A stretch of 33,672 nucleotides of DNA from Halothiobacillus sp. 35-54-62 (GCA_002281295.1 NCFS01000018.1:1-33672), one strand, 5' to 3'. Numbered from the stretch's first letter, positions 17,251-28,111 are shown. Translations and numbers: made by a program. The notes: generated by a model not told the origin, from the sequence alone.

Positions 17251-19290
17251 ATGCAAGACACACGCTTCGAACTCGTTACTGATTATCAACCGGCTGGCGA
17301 TCAACCCGCTGCCATCGAACGCCTAATTGAAGGCCTCAACGATGGCTTGGCGCAACAAACGCTGCTGGGGGTGACAGGCTCGGGTAAAACCTTTACCGTC
17401 GCCAATGTTATCTACCGCCTGCAACGCCCCGCCTTGGTGCTCGCGCCCAATAAAACCCTAGCGGCGCAGCTTTATGGTGAGTTGAAGGGGTTTTTCCCCC
17501 ACAACGCGGTCGAATATTTTGTCTCCTATTACGATTACTACCAGCCGGAAGCCTATGTGCCCGCATCGGACACCTTTATTGAGAAAGATGCATCCGTTAA
17601 TGAGCACATTGAGCAGATGCGTCTCTCGGCAACCAAATCTTTGCTTGAACGCCGCGATGTCATCATCGTCGCCACCGTGTCATCCATTTACGGATTAGGC
17701 GATCCGGATGCCTACTTAAAAATGATTTTGCATTTGGTTCGCGGTGAAAAAGCCGAGCAACGTCAAATCGTGCGCCGCTTGGCAGAAATGCAATATACCC
17801 GCAATGATCTCGAATTTCGACGCGGAACCTACCGCGTTCGCGGTGATGTGATTGATATACACCCCGCAGAATCAGATGACGAAGGGGTTCGCATTGAGCT
17901 CTTTGATGATGAAATTGAGCAGATTTCCATCTTCGACCCCTTAACTGGCGCCATTCGACGTCGATTGCCCCGCTACACCATATACCCGTCATCGCATTAC
18001 GTTACCCCGCGCGAGCGGATTTTAGCCGCCGTCGAATCCATTAAACTCGAACTGAAAGACCGTCTAGCTACCTTAGAGGCCGAAAACAAATTGGTCGAAG
18101 CCCAAAGGCTGGCTCAGCGCGTGCGATTCGATGTAGAGATGATGCATGAACTGGGGTATTGCAACGGCATCGAAAACTATTCACGATATTTATCCGGCCG
18201 CCTCATAGGCGAACCCCCGCCCTGCTTATATGACTACTTGCCGGCTGACGCCCTACTCATCATAGATGAATCCCATGTCACCGTACCCCAATTAGGCGCC
18301 ATGTATAAGGGGGATCGGTCACGCAAAGAAACGCTAGTCAATTTTGGCTTTCGCCTGCCCTCCGCGCTGGATAATCGCCCGCTTCAATTCAATGAATTTG
18401 AACACATGATGCCGCAAACCATTCATGTATCCGCCACGCCCGGCACTTATGAGGGCGTGCATTCAGCGCAAACCGTAGAGCAAGTCGTGCGACCCACGGG
18501 GCTGGTTGATCCCCTCATTGAAATTCGCCCTGTGGCAAGCCAAGTGGATGATGTTTTATCTGAAATTAGGCAGCGCGCCAGTCTCGGTGAGCGCGTCCTT
18601 ATCACCACACTCACAAAACGGATGGCCGAAGACCTCGCTGACTACCTAAGCGAACACGAGGTGCGGGCACGCTACCTTCACTCGGATATTGATACGGTGG
18701 AGCGCGTCGAAATTATCCGCGATTTAAGGCTCGGCGTATTTGATGCCCTTATTGGTATCAATCTACTCCGCGAGGGCTTGGATATCCCCGAAGTGTCGCT
18801 TGTCGCCATCTTTGATGCCGACAAGGAAGGATTTTTACGCTCCGAGCGCTCCCTGATACAAACCATTGGCCGCGCCGCCCGAAACCTTGAGGGCAAAGCC
18901 ATACTCTATGCCGATCGAATCACACCCGCCATGCGCAAAGCCATTGATGAAACCGATCGACGCCGAATCAAACAAATTCAACATAATTTAGATTACGGCA
19001 TTACCCCCAAAGGCATCAGCAAACGGGTCGATGACATCCTGCAATCGGGGGATTACCGAATCCCGGGGTCAAAACCCAATACGCAAAAAAATAAAAACAC
19101 AGGCAGCCTATTGGATAACAGAGGATTAACACCTCTACCACAAACACAAGATCAAATTCTCAAACACCTAAAGGATTTAGAATCCCAAATGTACCGCCTT
19201 GCGCGGGATCTTGAATTTGAACAAGCGGGAAAAATTCGTGATGAAATTCATCAATGGCGAGAACAGCTCATCAGCCTAGATGCAGTCTAA
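17251..19290 (+). CDS. uvrB: Excinuclease ABC subunit UvrB
   Basis: The damage-verifying helicase-like subunit of nucleotide excision repair. UvrA loads it onto DNA, and it then recruits UvrC. The protein has 679 residues from the ATG at 17251; an upstream TTG would add only three. Walker A GVTGSGKT is at 40-47. The beta-hairpin region is [20 protein letters not shown], the DEAD-type box LLIIDESH, helicase motif [11 protein letters not shown], and the C-terminal UVR motif binding UvrC is near 640-675. It is the only intact plus-strand gene, divergent from rnr and convergent with the secreted protein gene. No ribosome binding site is visible. Confidence 0.97.
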   Translation: MQDTRFELVTDYQPAGDQPAAIERLIEGLNDGLAQQTLLGVTGSGKTFTVANVIYRLQRPALVLAPNKTLAAQLYGELKGFFPHNAVEYFVSYYDYYQPEAYVPASDTFIEKDASVNEHIEQMRLSATKSLLERRDVIIVATVSSIYGLGDPDAYLKMILHLVRGEKAEQRQIVRRLAEMQYTRNDLEFRRGTYRVRGDVIDIHPAESDDEGVRIELFDDEIEQISIFDPLTGAIRRRLPRYTIYPSSHYVTPRERILAAVESIKLELKDRLATLEAENKLVEAQRLAQRVRFDVEMMHELGYCNGIENYSRYLSGRLIGEPPPCLYDYLPADALLIIDESHVTVPQLGAMYKGDRSRKETLVNFGFRLPSALDNRPLQFNEFEHMMPQTIHVSATPGTYEGVHSAQTVEQVVRPTGLVDPLIEIRPVASQVDDVLSEIRQRASLGERVLITTLTKRMAEDLADYLSEHEVRARYLHSDIDTVERVEIIRDLRLGVFDALIGINLLREGLDIPEVSLVAIFDADKEGFLRSERSLIQTIGRAARNLEGKAILYADRITPAMRKAIDETDRRRIKQIQHNLDYGITPKGISKRVDDILQSGDYRIPGSKPNTQKNKNTGSLLDNRGLTPLPQTQDQILKHLKDLESQMYRLARDLEFEQAGKIRDEIHQWREQLISLDAV

Positions 19291-19335
19291 AAAAGCAATC
19301 CCACTCGGGAAATCCAAAACACGGAAAAAATAGCC

Positions 19336-19360
19336 AAAAAAAAACCCGCCGAAGCGGGTT
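19336..19360. terminator. Terminator between convergent uvrB and secreted protein gene
   Basis: AACCCGC-CGAA-GCGGGTT is a perfect stem with a stable tetraloop. On the minus strand the stem runs into a long T tract, making it a strong intrinsic terminator for the secreted-protein gene. On the plus strand the tail is poorer in T but may still stop uvrB transcripts. Confidence 0.85.
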
Positions 19361-19379
19361 TGGCTTAAAGCCAATACAA

Positions 19380-20045
19380 TTATTTCGCGGGGCTTACAGG
19401 CTGCTCAACCCCATGCATCTGCATAGCCTGCTGCTGAAGATCGTGCATATGCTTTTCTTTCGCATCTAAATCTACAAATAACTGTTTCGATTTTGGATCA
19501 ACTTTAATCATGTCTGCCCGAACATCGGTACGCAACTTTTCTGATTTTTGCTGAATTTTGGGGTCTTGAAACGCTTTTTCTTGACGTTGCTCAAACTCTT
19601 GCTGACCGGCTCGGAACAATTGAATATCTTTCGCTTTTTGCGGATCTGAATCAGGCATAGCCTGAATTTTTGTCACTAACGCCTTTAACTCATCATATTT
19701 CGCTTGTGCATCAAAAGTTTTATCCGACATAGCCACCTTAATCGCATCACGCAAGCTATCGCGATCTTTGGCCAATTTAGGGTTTTTATCATAAGCTTTC
19801 GCCTCGATCCCTTGCAGTTGTTGTTCTAGGGCATCCATCGCTTCCCGAGTTTGCTTGAAATCGGTCATTAATTTCATTTGCTCTGGCGACAAAGTCGGCA
19901 TGGCAGGCTGAGCCGCATCCGGTGCCGCCGCTGAGTTCGCCGTGCCCATATCGGCCGCCATCACGCCCGCAGACATCAGCCCGCACACAATACCAACCGC
20001 CAAAACCGTCTGACGAAAGCCAAGCTTTTTAACCTGAGTAACCAT
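19380..20045 (-). CDS. Unknown secreted/periplasmic helical protein
   Basis: I do not recognise a family. From the start at 20045 there are 221 residues. A signal peptide is clear: MVTQVKKLGF is basic, VLAVGIVCGLMSAG is hydrophobic and the cut probably follows VMA at residue 30. The next segment is rich in Ala, Asp and Pro. The rest is charged, Gln- and Lys-rich and probably coiled-coil or long helices (MDALEQQLQGIEAKAYDK; FEQRQEKAFQDPK). There is no lipobox or membrane anchor. GGGGA upstream of 20045 supports this start over ATG 20051. It stands alone with its own terminator; a periplasmic chaperone-like or adaptor role is only a guess. Confidence 0.8.
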   Translation of the reverse strand: MVTQVKKLGFRQTVLAVGIVCGLMSAGVMAADMGTANSAAAPDAAQPAMPTLSPEQMKLMTDFKQTREAMDALEQQLQGIEAKAYDKNPKLAKDRDSLRDAIKVAMSDKTFDAQAKYDELKALVTKIQAMPDSDPQKAKDIQLFRAGQQEFEQRQEKAFQDPKIQQKSEKLRTDVRADMIKVDPKSKQLFVDLDAKEKHMHDLQQQAMQMHGVEQPVSPAK

Positions 20046-20154
20046 CTGCATCCCCAATTAATAAATGAAACGAACAATGTGCACTGAGTCTGACAAAGGC
20101 CAAACAAAATAACAACAAGCGCGAGGGTAAAATACCAAAAAAGTTAGCAAAAAT

Positions 20155-20182
20155 AACAAAGCCGACACATGCCGGCTTTGTT
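20155..20182 (-). terminator. Terminator of the ribosomal protein block
   Basis: AACAAAGCCG and CGGCTTTGTT form a perfect 10-bp stem, followed on the minus strand by ATTTTTG. It lies 27 bp after the rplQ stop and ends the alpha operon. Confidence 0.9.
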
Positions 20183-20209
20183 TTCAACTTAAAACATTAA
20201 ACTGACGGA

Positions 20210-20572
20210 TTAAACCGCACGCTCAACCAATTCAACATAGGCCATAGGCGCATTATCACCGGCACGATTGCCGCATTTCAAAATACGCACATATCCGCCC
20301 GGGCGGGACTGAAACCTAGGACCCAAATCTGTAAACAGTTTGCCCACAATTTCTTTGTTGCGTGTGCGCGCAAAAGCCAAGCGCCGCGCGTGAACAGAAT
20401 CAGCCTTCGCCAAAGTAATTAAGGGCTCCGCAAAACGGCGAAGCTCTTTTGCTTTTGGCAAAGTTGTTTTAATTAATTCATGCTCAAGCAATGAATTCGT
20501 TAAAGATCGCATCAACGCATTGCGTTGAGCAGAATTACGGCCTAATTGACGGCCAGATAAACGATGACGCAT
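20210..20572 (-). CDS. rplQ: 50S ribosomal protein L17
   Basis: Large-subunit protein bL17, which lies near the peptide exit tunnel. The protein has 120 residues. [24 protein letters not shown] is the family N-terminus and [25 protein letters not shown] the C-terminal signature. It is the last gene of the alpha operon, 29 bp after rpoA and followed by a strong terminator. Confidence 0.97.
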   Translation of the reverse strand: MRHRLSGRQLGRNSAQRNALMRSLTNSLLEHELIKTTLPKAKELRRFAEPLITLAKADSVHARRLAFARTRNKEIVGKLFTDLGPRFQSRPGGYVRILKCGNRAGDNAPMAYVELVERAV

Positions 20573-20601
20573 GTCAAATACCCCAAAAAATTCAAATAGC
20601 C

Positions 20602-21597
20602 TTAAACTCTTGACTCAGCAAGATTCAAAAGCTCCGCAGGTGGCCAGTTCTCAAGACGCTGCCCCAGAGATAAACCTTGTTTAGCCAGAACATCTTTAAT
20701 CTCAGTTAAAGACTTCTTACCTAAATTTGGTGTTTTCAGGAGCTCAATCTCAGTACGCTGGATTAAATCACCAATGTAATAAATGTTCTCAGCTTTCAGG
20801 CAATTAGCCGAACGCACGGTTAATTCCAAATCATCGACAGGCCGCAACAAAATCGGATCGACTGTTGGCGCTTGCTCAAGGACAGGCTCAGACTTTTCAG
20901 CTTTAAGGTCAACAAAAACAGAAAGCTGATCAACCAAAATACCTGCCGCTTGGCGGATAGCATCTTCAGCAGAAATTGAACCATTGGTCTCGATATCAAG
21001 AACCAGTGAGTCAAGATCCGTACGCTGCTCGACGCGCGCACGTTCCACTGAATAAGACACACGCCGCAAAGGAGAAAATGATGCATCAACCAGCAAACGA
21101 CCAATTTGCCCACCAGCTTCTTCTCGGCGCGAGCTCGCGGGCACATACCCCTTGCCGCGTCGCACTTTGAAGGTCATGACCAGGCTACCCTGATCATTTA
21201 AGGTCGCGATGTGATGCTCTGGGTTGATAATTTCAACAGAATGATCTGCCTTGATATCAGCCGCAGTAATGGCACCGGCACCGGTCTTTTTAATGCTCAA
21301 AGTCGCTTCATCACGACCATGCAACAGTACAGATAAACCTTTAAGGTTTAAAAGAATCTCAAGAACGTCTTCATGAACACCTTCAATCGTTGTGTATTCA
21401 TGAACAACACCCTCAATTTCCGCTTCTGTAACAGCCACACCGGGAATTGATGAAAGTAGAATACGCCGCAAAGCGTTACCCAGCGTATAGCCGAATCCAC
21501 GCTCCAACGGCTCTAAAACAACACGGGCACGCGTTGAATCCAAAACTTGGACGTCAACTAATCGTGGCTTAAGCAGCTCGGTTGAACCCAATTGCAT
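20602..21597 (-). CDS. rpoA: RNA polymerase subunit alpha
   Basis: Assembles RNA polymerase; its C-terminal domain contacts UP elements and activators. The protein has 331 residues. The N-terminal dimerisation domain shows [27 protein letters not shown] linker near 235-250 is followed by the alpha-CTD, with [16 protein letters not shown] and [19 protein letters not shown]. It lies between rpsD and rplQ in the standard alpha operon order. Confidence 0.98.
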   Translation of the reverse strand: MQLGSTELLKPRLVDVQVLDSTRARVVLEPLERGFGYTLGNALRRILLSSIPGVAVTEAEIEGVVHEYTTIEGVHEDVLEILLNLKGLSVLLHGRDEATLSIKKTGAGAITAADIKADHSVEIINPEHHIATLNDQGSLVMTFKVRRGKGYVPASSRREEAGGQIGRLLVDASFSPLRRVSYSVERARVEQRTDLDSLVLDIETNGSISAEDAIRQAAGILVDQLSVFVDLKAEKSEPVLEQAPTVDPILLRPVDDLELTVRSANCLKAENIYYIGDLIQRTEIELLKTPNLGKKSLTEIKDVLAKQGLSLGQRLENWPPAELLNLAESRV

Positions 21598-21614
21598 GTC
21601 GAACCCCCGTTAAA

Positions 21615-22238
21615 TTACTTAGAATACAACTCAACAACGAGAGATTCGTTGATTTCAGCAGGCAACTCATCACGGGCAGGAGCAGATTTAAAAACACCTT
21701 CCATTTTGGTTGAATCGACATCGACCCAGCCCACGGTCGGACGCTGAGCCGCAAGTTCCAAAGAAAGCTTAATGCGATCTTGCTTACGCGCGGCCTCACG
21801 AACGGTTACCACATCATTAGCAACCACTTGGTAAGACGCAATATTAACAATTGAGCCATTGACCATGATTGAACGATGCGAAACAAGTTGGCGCGACTCA
21901 GCGCGTGTAGAGCCGAAACCCATACGATACACAACATTATCTAGACGGCATTCAAGCAACTGCAACAGGTTTTCGCCGGTTGAGCCTTTTAATTGCGCGG
22001 CTTTTTTGAAGTAATTAGCAAACTGACGTTCTAAAACACCATAAATACGGCGCAGTTTTTGTTTTTCACGTAACTGAACACCGTAGTCCGATACTTTTTG
22101 CTTACGCGCTGCACCATGTTGACCGGGCGCGGTGGCGTGATGACATTTATCTTCGTGCGACCGAACACCCGATTTGAGCAACAAATCGGTGCCTTCACGA
22201 CGACTTAATTTACACTTAGGACCAAGATAACGAGCCAT
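21615..22238 (-). CDS. rpsD: 30S ribosomal protein S4
   Basis: Primary 16S rRNA-binding protein uS4, also the known autoregulator of the alpha operon in E. coli. The protein has 207 residues. [19 protein letters not shown] is the family start. The S4 RNA-binding domain is in the middle ([31 protein letters not shown]), and the C-terminus is [13 protein letters not shown]. It lacks the N-terminal Cys cluster of zinc-binding S4 forms. It lies between rpsK and rpoA. Confidence 0.98.
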   Translation of the reverse strand: MARYLGPKCKLSRREGTDLLLKSGVRSHEDKCHHATAPGQHGAARKQKVSDYGVQLREKQKLRRIYGVLERQFANYFKKAAQLKGSTGENLLQLLECRLDNVVYRMGFGSTRAESRQLVSHRSIMVNGSIVNIASYQVVANDVVTVREAARKQDRIKLSLELAAQRPTVGWVDVDSTKMEGVFKSAPARDELPAEINESLVVELYSK

Positions 22239-22251
22239 AATCTAATACCTC

Positions 22252-22641
22252 TCAAACACGACGCTTTTTAGGCGGGCGGCAACCGTTGTGGGGAATCGGA
22301 GTCACATCAGTAATTACACCAACTTTAAAACCAACCGAATTGAGCGCACGAATCGTTGACTCGCGACCAGGACCTGGGCCTTTAATTTCGACATCAATAT
22401 TTTTGACGCCGTACGCCTTGGCCGCTTCACCCGCACGTTCTGCAGCTACTTGAGCGGCAAAAGGTGTTGATTTACGTGAGCCACGAAAACCAGACCCGCC
22501 TGAAGTTGCCCAACTAAGAGCATTCCCCTGACGATCCGTGATGGTTACAATCGTGTTATTAAAAGAAGCGTGCACATGAGCAACCGCATCGGTTACCACG
22601 CGCTTTACTTTTTTGCGCGCTGGCGCATTAGACTTAGCCAT
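22252..22641 (-). CDS. rpsK: 30S ribosomal protein S11
   Basis: Platform protein uS11 of the small subunit. The protein has 129 residues. [20 protein letters not shown] and the C-terminal [18 protein letters not shown] are the family signatures. A basic N-terminus ([12 protein letters not shown]) is present. The 44-bp gap to rpsM carries a perfect hairpin. Confidence 0.98.
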   Translation of the reverse strand: MAKSNAPARKKVKRVVTDAVAHVHASFNNTIVTITDRQGNALSWATSGGSGFRGSRKSTPFAAQVAAERAGEAAKAYGVKNIDVEIKGPGPGRESTIRALNSVGFKVGVITDVTPIPHNGCRPPKKRRV

Positions 22642-22679
22642 TAAAAATTATCCTACTCTTATCAATCGAAGAATATTAA

Positions 22680-22702
22680 GCATGGTTAGCGCTTAACCAT
22701 GC
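22680..22702. other. Perfect hairpin at the rpsM 3' end
   Basis: GCATGGTTA and TAACCATGC form a 9-bp stem around a 5-base loop, covering the last codons and stop of rpsM. There is no T tail. It might be a processing or pausing site, or limit upstream mRNA decay, in the rpsM-rpsK junction. Confidence 0.5.
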
Positions 22703-23042
22703 GACGCGGACCCTTACGAGTCCGTGCATTAGTCCGTGTGCGCTGGCCACGGAGTGGCAGACCACGGCGATGCCGCAGTCCGCGATAACAACCCAAATCC
22801 ATCAAGCGCTTAATGTTCATGGAAACATCACGACGTAAGTCGCCTTCCACAACAAACTTAGCCACTTCGGCGCGCAAAGCCTCAACTTCCGACTCGGATA
22901 AATCCCGAACCTTCCGAGCTGGGTCAACGCCGGCTGCCTGACAGATGCTATTAGAACGAGTAGTTCCAATGCCATAAATTGAAGTGAGCGCAATAACAAT
23001 GTGTTTTTGCACTGGAATGTTTATTCCCGCGATACGTGCCAT
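22686..23042 (-). CDS. rpsM: 30S ribosomal protein S13
   Basis: Head protein uS13 that contacts tRNA and forms a bridge to the 50S. The protein has 118 residues. [25 protein letters not shown] and the basic [21 protein letters not shown] are the family markers. It is the first gene of the alpha operon here because rpmJ is missing upstream. CAAGG lies upstream as a ribosome binding site, and a promoter-like pair sits in the 76-bp gap after secY. Confidence 0.98.
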   Translation of the reverse strand: MARIAGINIPVQKHIVIALTSIYGIGTTRSNSICQAAGVDPARKVRDLSESEVEALRAEVAKFVVEGDLRRDVSMNIKRLMDLGCYRGLRHRRGLPLRGQRTRTNARTRKGPRRMVKR

Positions 23043-23070
23043 CGAAGATTACCTTGAAAAAGAGCGCGAA

Positions 23071-23099
23071 ACAATAAAACAAAAATGGAACAAAATCAA
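23071..23099 (-). promoter_or_regulatory. Possible alpha operon promoter
   Basis: On the minus strand, TTGATT (23094-23099) and TATTGT (23071-23076) are 17 bp apart in the secY-rpsM gap. Both have four of six consensus bases. The gap is AT-rich compared with its surroundings. Confidence 0.4.
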
Positions 23100-23118
23100 G
23101 AAGAAGATTGAGCCATTT

Positions 23119-24453
23119 TCAGAGACCAGACTTGAAGTGAGCCTTCCGCACCAAACTATCATACTGATGCGAAACGAGATGCGATTGAACCTGTGCCATA
23201 AAGTCCATCAGCACAACAACAATAATTAACAAAGAAGTGCCGCCAAAATAAAATGGTACATTCCAATATAAAATCAAAAACTCAGGTAACAAACAAACCG
23301 CCGTGATATACAACGCGCCCCAGAACGTTAACCGGGTCAAGACTTTGTCGATATAACGCGCCGTTTGCTCACCTGGGCGAATACCAGGAACAAATGCACC
23401 TGATCGTTTTAAATTGTCTGCCGTATCACGCGCATTGAAAACTAATGCCGTGTAGAAAAAACAGAAAAATATAATCGCGGTCGCATACAAGCCAACGTAC
23501 AGTGGCTGCCCAGGGGAAAGCGCTGTCGACAAACTACGCAACCACGACATATTTTCCTGCTGGCCGAGCCAGTTACCCAAGGTGGCAGGAAACAAAATAA
23601 TACTGGATGCAAAAATCGGTGGAATCACACCCGCCATATTAAGCTTCAAAGGAAGATGTGAAGACTGTTGACCCGCTGAACCTTGACCTTGCTGACGACG
23701 GGCGTAATTGACCGTAATGCGACGCTGGCCCCGTTCAACAAAAACAACAAAAGCCGTTACTGCCACAATTAAAAAAGCAAGAATAAATAGGGTAAGCACA
23801 CCCAGCTCACCCGTGCGCACAAGCTCCGCCGTACCGCCAATGGCGGTAGGCAGCCCTGCGACAATACCTGCAAAAATAATCAGGGAGATGCCGTTCCCAA
23901 CACCGCGCTCGGTAATCTGCTCACCAAGCCAAACAAGTAACATAGTGCCCGTTACCAAGGTCATGGTCGCAATGAAAAGAAATGCGAAACCTGGTGAGTA
24001 AACAAGTGCCTGGCCACCAACTGATTGCCCTTGAAGCGCAATAGAAACACCCAACGCTTGAACCAAGCCAAGGCCGAGCGTGCCATATCGCGTATATTGC
24101 GTAATCTTCCTTTTACCCGCCTCGCCCTCTTTTTTGAGCTTTTCGAGGGAAGGTACAACCGAGGTTAGGAGTTGCACAATGATCGAAGCCGAGATGTAGG
24201 GCATAACGCCCAACGCAAACAAAGACATTCGCGAGAGCGCGCCACCGGAGAACATGTTCATCATGCCCAGAATGCCGCCGGCGTGCTGAGTGAATAACGA
24301 ATGCATCACACCGACATCAATCCCCGGAAGGGGAATAAAGGTGCCGATACGGTAAACGACCAACACCATAATGACGAAGAAAATCCGTTGACGAAGTTCG
24401 GTCAAGCGACCGGAACCTGCCAAACCCGCCATGCCTGCATTCGATTGAGCCAC
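23119..24453 (-). CDS. secY: Preprotein translocase subunit SecY
   Basis: The main channel subunit of the Sec translocon in the inner membrane. The protein has 444 residues and ten expected membrane segments. Landmarks are [15 protein letters not shown] with the adjacent plug region ([20 protein letters not shown]), [19 protein letters not shown] and the cytosolic FVERGQRRI. The C-terminus includes [11 protein letters not shown]. It starts 3 bp after the rplO stop, the standard spc operon order. Confidence 0.98.
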   Translation of the reverse strand: MAQSNAGMAGLAGSGRLTELRQRIFFVIMVLVVYRIGTFIPLPGIDVGVMHSLFTQHAGGILGMMNMFSGGALSRMSLFALGVMPYISASIIVQLLTSVVPSLEKLKKEGEAGKRKITQYTRYGTLGLGLVQALGVSIALQGQSVGGQALVYSPGFAFLFIATMTLVTGTMLLVWLGEQITERGVGNGISLIIFAGIVAGLPTAIGGTAELVRTGELGVLTLFILAFLIVAVTAFVVFVERGQRRITVNYARRQQGQGSAGQQSSHLPLKLNMAGVIPPIFASSIILFPATLGNWLGQQENMSWLRSLSTALSPGQPLYVGLYATAIIFFCFFYTALVFNARDTADNLKRSGAFVPGIRPGEQTARYIDKVLTRLTFWGALYITAVCLLPEFLILYWNVPFYFGGTSLLIIVVVLMDFMAQVQSHLVSHQYDSLVRKAHFKSGL

Positions 24454-24456
24454 GTG

Positions 24457-24885
24457 TTACTCCGACTTGCCACCGGCAGCAAGAATGGCACTTAATGCAC
24501 CCTTGCTGACTCGGATACCCTGAATGTGCAGCGGTTTTGTCACATCGCCTGACAGCATGATTTTCACATAACGAATATCATTACGAATCAAACCCGCCGC
24601 TTTGAGCGATTCAAGAGAAACCACGGAATCAAGCAGATTGAGTTCAGATGTGCGGATTTCAGCGGTAACCAAGGCACGCAGTGAGCGGAAACCCATTTTC
24701 GGCAAACGGCGTTGAATGGGCATTTGACCGCCTTCAAAACCGGTTTTGTGAAAACCACCCGAGCGGGATTTTTGCCCTTTATGACCACGGCCTGCTGTTT
24801 TACCTAAACCAGAACCCACACCACGACCCACACGGGTACGTGATTTACGGCTGCCATCAGCAGGAGATAATGTATTTAAACGCAT
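24457..24885 (-). CDS. rplO: 50S ribosomal protein L15
   Basis: Large-subunit protein uL15. The protein has 142 residues. [20 protein letters not shown] and the Gly-rich [20 protein letters not shown] are the family signature, as is [15 protein letters not shown]. Its ATG overlaps the rpmD stop by one base (TAATG), which gives coupled translation. Confidence 0.97.
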   Translation of the reverse strand: MRLNTLSPADGSRKSRTRVGRGVGSGLGKTAGRGHKGQKSRSGGFHKTGFEGGQMPIQRRLPKMGFRSLRALVTAEIRTSELNLLDSVVSLESLKAAGLIRNDIRYVKIMLSGDVTKPLHIQGIRVSKGALSAILAAGGKSE

Positions 24886-25076
24886 TACTTAGATTCCTGT
24901 ATTTCGAGCAAATAATTGACTTTATTGATCATCCCGCGATTTTCAGGGGTATCAATAACATCAACAACATGATTCATACGCAAAAGACCTAAACCACGCA
25001 CGCATGCTTTGTGCGAAGCCAGACGACCGATGGTTGAACGAATCAACTTAACGCGGATAGTTGCTTGAAGTGTCAT
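24885..25076 (-). CDS. rpmD: 50S ribosomal protein L30
   Basis: Small large-subunit protein uL30. The protein has 63 residues, with [25 protein letters not shown] and [18 protein letters not shown] as family pattern. It is joined at both ends: its ATG overlaps the rpsE stop (ATGA) and its stop overlaps the rplO start. Confidence 0.96.
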   Translation of the reverse strand: MTLQATIRVKLIRSTIGRLASHKACVRGLGLLRMNHVVDVIDTPENRGMINKVNYLLEIQESK

Positions 25077-25588
25077 TTTACACCGCCCACAATTTCTTCA
25101 ACCCGCTTGCCCCGCTTCGCAGCGATAAGCTCAGGGGAATTAATAGATTGCAAACCATTCACAGTAGCTCGGATCACGTTCATGTGATTGCGCGTTCCAA
25201 TACATTTTGCAAGCACATTACGCACACCCACAGCTTCAAATACCGCGCGCATGGCACCACCTGCAATAACACCGGTACCTTCAGATGCAGGTTTCATGAA
25301 GACATTTGCCGCACCATGCTTACCATTAGCCGCATAAAACAGAGTGCCATCACGAAGAGGCACATCAACCATGCTGCGCTTGGCACGATCCATCGCTTTT
25401 TGAATGGCAGCAGGCACTTCTTTTGCCTTACCGTAACCAAAACCAACCTTACCTTCACCATCACCGACGACAGTCAAAGCAGTAAATGAAAAAATACGAC
25501 CACCCTTTACGACTTTAGCAACGCGGTTCACAGCCACGAGCTTTTCGATCAAGCCATCAGTCGCAACTTCGTTAGAATTTCTACTCAT
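25073..25588 (-). CDS. rpsE: 30S ribosomal protein S5
   Basis: Protein uS5 of the small subunit, involved in decoding accuracy and mRNA unwinding at the entry site. The protein has 171 residues. [38 protein letters not shown] and the C-terminal [19 protein letters not shown] are diagnostic. It overlaps rpmD by four bases (ATGA). Confidence 0.98.
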   Translation of the reverse strand: MSRNSNEVATDGLIEKLVAVNRVAKVVKGGRIFSFTALTVVGDGEGKVGFGYGKAKEVPAAIQKAMDRAKRSMVDVPLRDGTLFYAANGKHGAANVFMKPASEGTGVIAGGAMRAVFEAVGVRNVLAKCIGTRNHMNVIRATVNGLQSINSPELIAAKRGKRVEEIVGGVK

Positions 25589-25599
25589 TGCATAACCTC

Positions 25600-25956
25600 T
25601 TAGAATTGCAGACCGGCTTCACGCGCGGATTCAGCTAACGCTTTAATGCGACCATGAAAAATAAAGCCCGACCGATCGAAAGCCACATGGGTGATTCCTT
25701 TAGCCAGTGCAGCCTCGGCAACCAAAGCACCCACCCGCTTAGCGGCATCAATATTGCCACCATGCTTGCCCGATTCAAGTACCCCTGCGTGCAGGGTAGA
25801 AGAAGATACAACCACGGCTGAACCGTCGGGCGTGAAAATTTGAGCATAGGTATGTTGCGCAGTACGGAACACCGTAAGACGATGCACACCAAGGCGGACT
25901 ATTTTTGCGCGTGTGCGACGCGCACGGCGCAAGCGATTTTGAGTTTTCTCGTTCAT
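25600..25956 (-). CDS. rplR: 50S ribosomal protein L18
   Basis: 5S rRNA-binding protein uL18 of the central protuberance. The protein has 118 residues. [35 protein letters not shown] and the C-terminal [22 protein letters not shown] match the family. It lies between rplF and rpsE with short gaps. Confidence 0.97.
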   Translation of the reverse strand: MNEKTQNRLRRARRTRAKIVRLGVHRLTVFRTAQHTYAQIFTPDGSAVVVSSSTLHAGVLESGKHGGNIDAAKRVGALVAEAALAKGITHVAFDRSGFIFHGRIKALAESAREAGLQF

Positions 25957-25965
25957 AATTTCACC

Positions 25966-26493
25966 TTATTTCTTCTTCGCTTCCTTACGGAAGATGACTT
26001 CATCGTGGTACTTCACCCCTTTACCCTTATACGGCTCAGGTGGACGGAAGCCACGAATTTTTGAAGCCACTTGACCCACAACCTGACGGTCTGCACCACG
26101 AATAAGAATTTCTGTTTGCGTTGGGGTTTCGATGGTAATTCCCGTTGGTACAGGGAAATTAATCGGATGCGAAAAACCAAGGGCAAGGTTTAATACTGCA
26201 CCTTGAGCCTGAGCACGATAACCCACACCGACCAATTGTAATTTCAGTTCAAAACCAGTCGTAACACCCAGAACATTGTTATTCGCCAATGCACGCATTG
26301 TGCCGGCCATCGCAATAAAATCTGAGGATTCCGGTTCAAAACGGATTTCACTGGCAGACAGATCGACATTAACCGACTTGTGCAAATTCAATTCAAGAAG
26401 ACCTTTAGGCCCTTTAAAGGATAAAATTTGGCCATTTAATTTCACCTCGACACCCTTGGGAATGGCGACGGGTTTTTTAGCAACACGACTCAT
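25966..26493 (-). CDS. rplF: 50S ribosomal protein L6
   Basis: Protein uL6 near the factor-binding site of the large subunit. The start at 26493 ([10 protein letters not shown]) gives 175 residues and has GGGAG upstream; a longer frame would overlap rpsH and does not fit the family. The C-terminal signature [16 protein letters not shown] is intact. Confidence 0.97.
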   Translation of the reverse strand: MSRVAKKPVAIPKGVEVKLNGQILSFKGPKGLLELNLHKSVNVDLSASEIRFEPESSDFIAMAGTMRALANNNVLGVTTGFELKLQLVGVGYRAQAQGAVLNLALGFSHPINFPVPTGITIETPTQTEILIRGADRQVVGQVASKIRGFRPPEPYKGKGVKYHDEVIFRKEAKKK

Positions 26494-26506
26494 AAGGCAC
26501 TCCCAA

Positions 26507-26899
26507 TTAAGATACGAGGCAAATAATTTCGCCACCAATATTATTGCGCCGGGCTTCACGATCTGGCATTACCCCTTGCGAGGTAGAGACAATCGCAACA
26601 CCTAAGCCACCAATAACGGTTGGCAATTCATCTGCGTTTTTATAAACGCGATAACCTGGTTTAGAAACCCGTTTAATCGTGTCAATAACGGGCTTGCCCT
26701 GGAAATATTTCAAGACAATAGTCAAAACGGGCTTAACATCACCGACGGTAGAAACTTCGCCAATAAAGCCTTCAGCTTTTAAAACTTCAGCAATTGACAA
26801 TTTAAACTTTGATGACGGCATCGATACTTGAGGCTTACGCGCTGCCTGGGCATTGCGAATACGGGTCAGCATATCGGAAATTGGATCATTCATACTCAT
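26507..26899 (-). CDS. rpsH: 30S ribosomal protein S8
   Basis: Protein uS8, a 16S rRNA binder and the known translational repressor of the spc operon in E. coli. The protein has 130 residues. [38 protein letters not shown] and GGEIICLV are the family pattern. ATG 26899 is used here; ATG 26893 (MNDPISD) is also possible. Confidence 0.98.
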   Translation of the reverse strand: MSMNDPISDMLTRIRNAQAARKPQVSMPSSKFKLSIAEVLKAEGFIGEVSTVGDVKPVLTIVLKYFQGKPVIDTIKRVSKPGYRVYKNADELPTVIGGLGVAIVSTSQGVMPDREARRNNIGGEIICLVS

Positions 26900-26911
26900 A
26901 GCAACACCCCA

Positions 26912-27217
26912 TTACCAACTGGCTTTGCGCAAGCCCGGGATTTCACCAGACATAGCTAACTGACGCAACTTATTGCGGCCTAACGCGAATTTGCGGTACA
27001 CACCTTTAGGACGACCGGTGATTGAACAGCGGCGAACCTGGCGGCATACTGAAGAATCACGGGGCAACTTACTCAGTTCCGCCGACGCCTTCATTTTTGC
27101 ATCAAACTCAGCGCTTTGATCACTCAAAACGGCGCGTAATAAAACACGCTTTGCTTCGAAACGGGCGGCTAACTTCTGGCGCTGCTCTTCCCGATTCAAC
27201 ATACTTTTCTTAGCCAT
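26912..27217 (-). CDS. rpsN: 30S ribosomal protein S14
   Basis: Protein uS14 of the small subunit head. At 101 residues it is the longer, zinc-free form, without the CxxC pairs. SSVCRQVRRCSITGRPKGVY and RKFALGRNKLRQLAMSGEIPG are diagnostic. It sits between rplE and rpsH. Confidence 0.97.
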   Translation of the reverse strand: MAKKSMLNREEQRQKLAARFEAKRVLLRAVLSDQSAEFDAKMKASAELSKLPRDSSVCRQVRRCSITGRPKGVYRKFALGRNKLRQLAMSGEIPGLRKASW

Positions 27218-27226
27218 AAATACTCC

Positions 27227-27766
27227 TTACCGGCGGAAGGGAAAACCAAAGCTATCGAGCAAAGCTCGCGCATGGTCATCATTTGCCGCAGCGGTTGTGA
27301 TCGTGATATCCATTCCGCGAATTTGATCAATTTTGTCATAATCAATTTCGGGGAAAATAATTTGCTCTTTAACGCCCATGCTGTAATTACCACGCCCGTC
27401 AAACGACTTGGGATTGAGGCCGCGAAAATCACGAACACGAGGAATAGAGACATGGATCAACCGATCGAAGAATTCGTACATAGTACGTCCTCTCAGGGTG
27501 ACCTTGACGCCTAACGGCATCCCTTCGCGCAGTTTAAACCCAGCAATTGACTTACGTGCGTAAGTTACAACAGGTTTTTGACCACTAATTGCTGCCATTT
27601 CGTTCACTGCACTGTCGATTACTTTCTTATCACGAGCCGAGTCACCCAAGCCCATGTTTAACGTAATCTTGGTCAGCTTCGGAACAGCCATCACGTTTTT
27701 AATATCAAGCTTAGCCATCAGCTCCGCTTGCAACGTATTGGAATATAATTCCTGAAGACGAGCCAT
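27227..27766 (-). CDS. rplE: 50S ribosomal protein L5
   Basis: 5S rRNA-binding protein uL5. The protein has 179 residues. [39 protein letters not shown] and [19 protein letters not shown] match the family. In E. coli the S8 repressor site covers the rplX-rplE junction; here that gap is only 11 bp, and no such structure was worked out. Confidence 0.98.
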   Translation of the reverse strand: MARLQELYSNTLQAELMAKLDIKNVMAVPKLTKITLNMGLGDSARDKKVIDSAVNEMAAISGQKPVVTYARKSIAGFKLREGMPLGVKVTLRGRTMYEFFDRLIHVSIPRVRDFRGLNPKSFDGRGNYSMGVKEQIIFPEIDYDKIDQIRGMDITITTAAANDDHARALLDSFGFPFRR

Positions 27767-27777
27767 TTTAATTCAAC

Positions 27778-28101
27778 CTATTTAGTATCAACGACTTCGC
27801 CGTTGGATTTAAAAAACCTAACCTTAGTGCCATCTTCAAGAAACTTGAAGCCCACCCGATCGCCTTTTTCGGAGGCCGGATTAAACAGCATAACGTTAGA
27901 AATATCAATGGATTTCTCAAATTCAATGATTCCACCCGCCTGACCAATCGAAGGATTCGGCTTCTGGTGTTTTTTCACTTTATTAATATTTTCCACAATC
28001 ACGCGGGCGCCATCATCAACCACACGCAAAACAGTGCCACGGCGGCCCTGATCTTTGCCTGTTGTTACAATAACTTCATCACCTTGTCGGATCTTACGCA
28101 T
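27778..28101 (-). CDS. rplX: 50S ribosomal protein L24
   Basis: Assembly-initiating protein uL24. The protein has 107 residues and an N-terminal KOW motif ([19 protein letters not shown]). [22 protein letters not shown] and the basic end [12 protein letters not shown] follow the family. It lies between rplN and rplE. Confidence 0.97.
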   Translation of the reverse strand: MRKIRQGDEVIVTTGKDQGRRGTVLRVVDDGARVIVENINKVKKHQKPNPSIGQAGGIIEFEKSIDISNVMLFNPASEKGDRVGFKFLEDGTKVRFFKSNGEVVDTK

Positions 28102-28111
28102 GGCGATAACC

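Noticed and set aside
26494-26559. Longer N-terminus of L6
   Set aside because: It would overlap rpsH; the ATG at 26493 has GGGAG and the standard L6 start.
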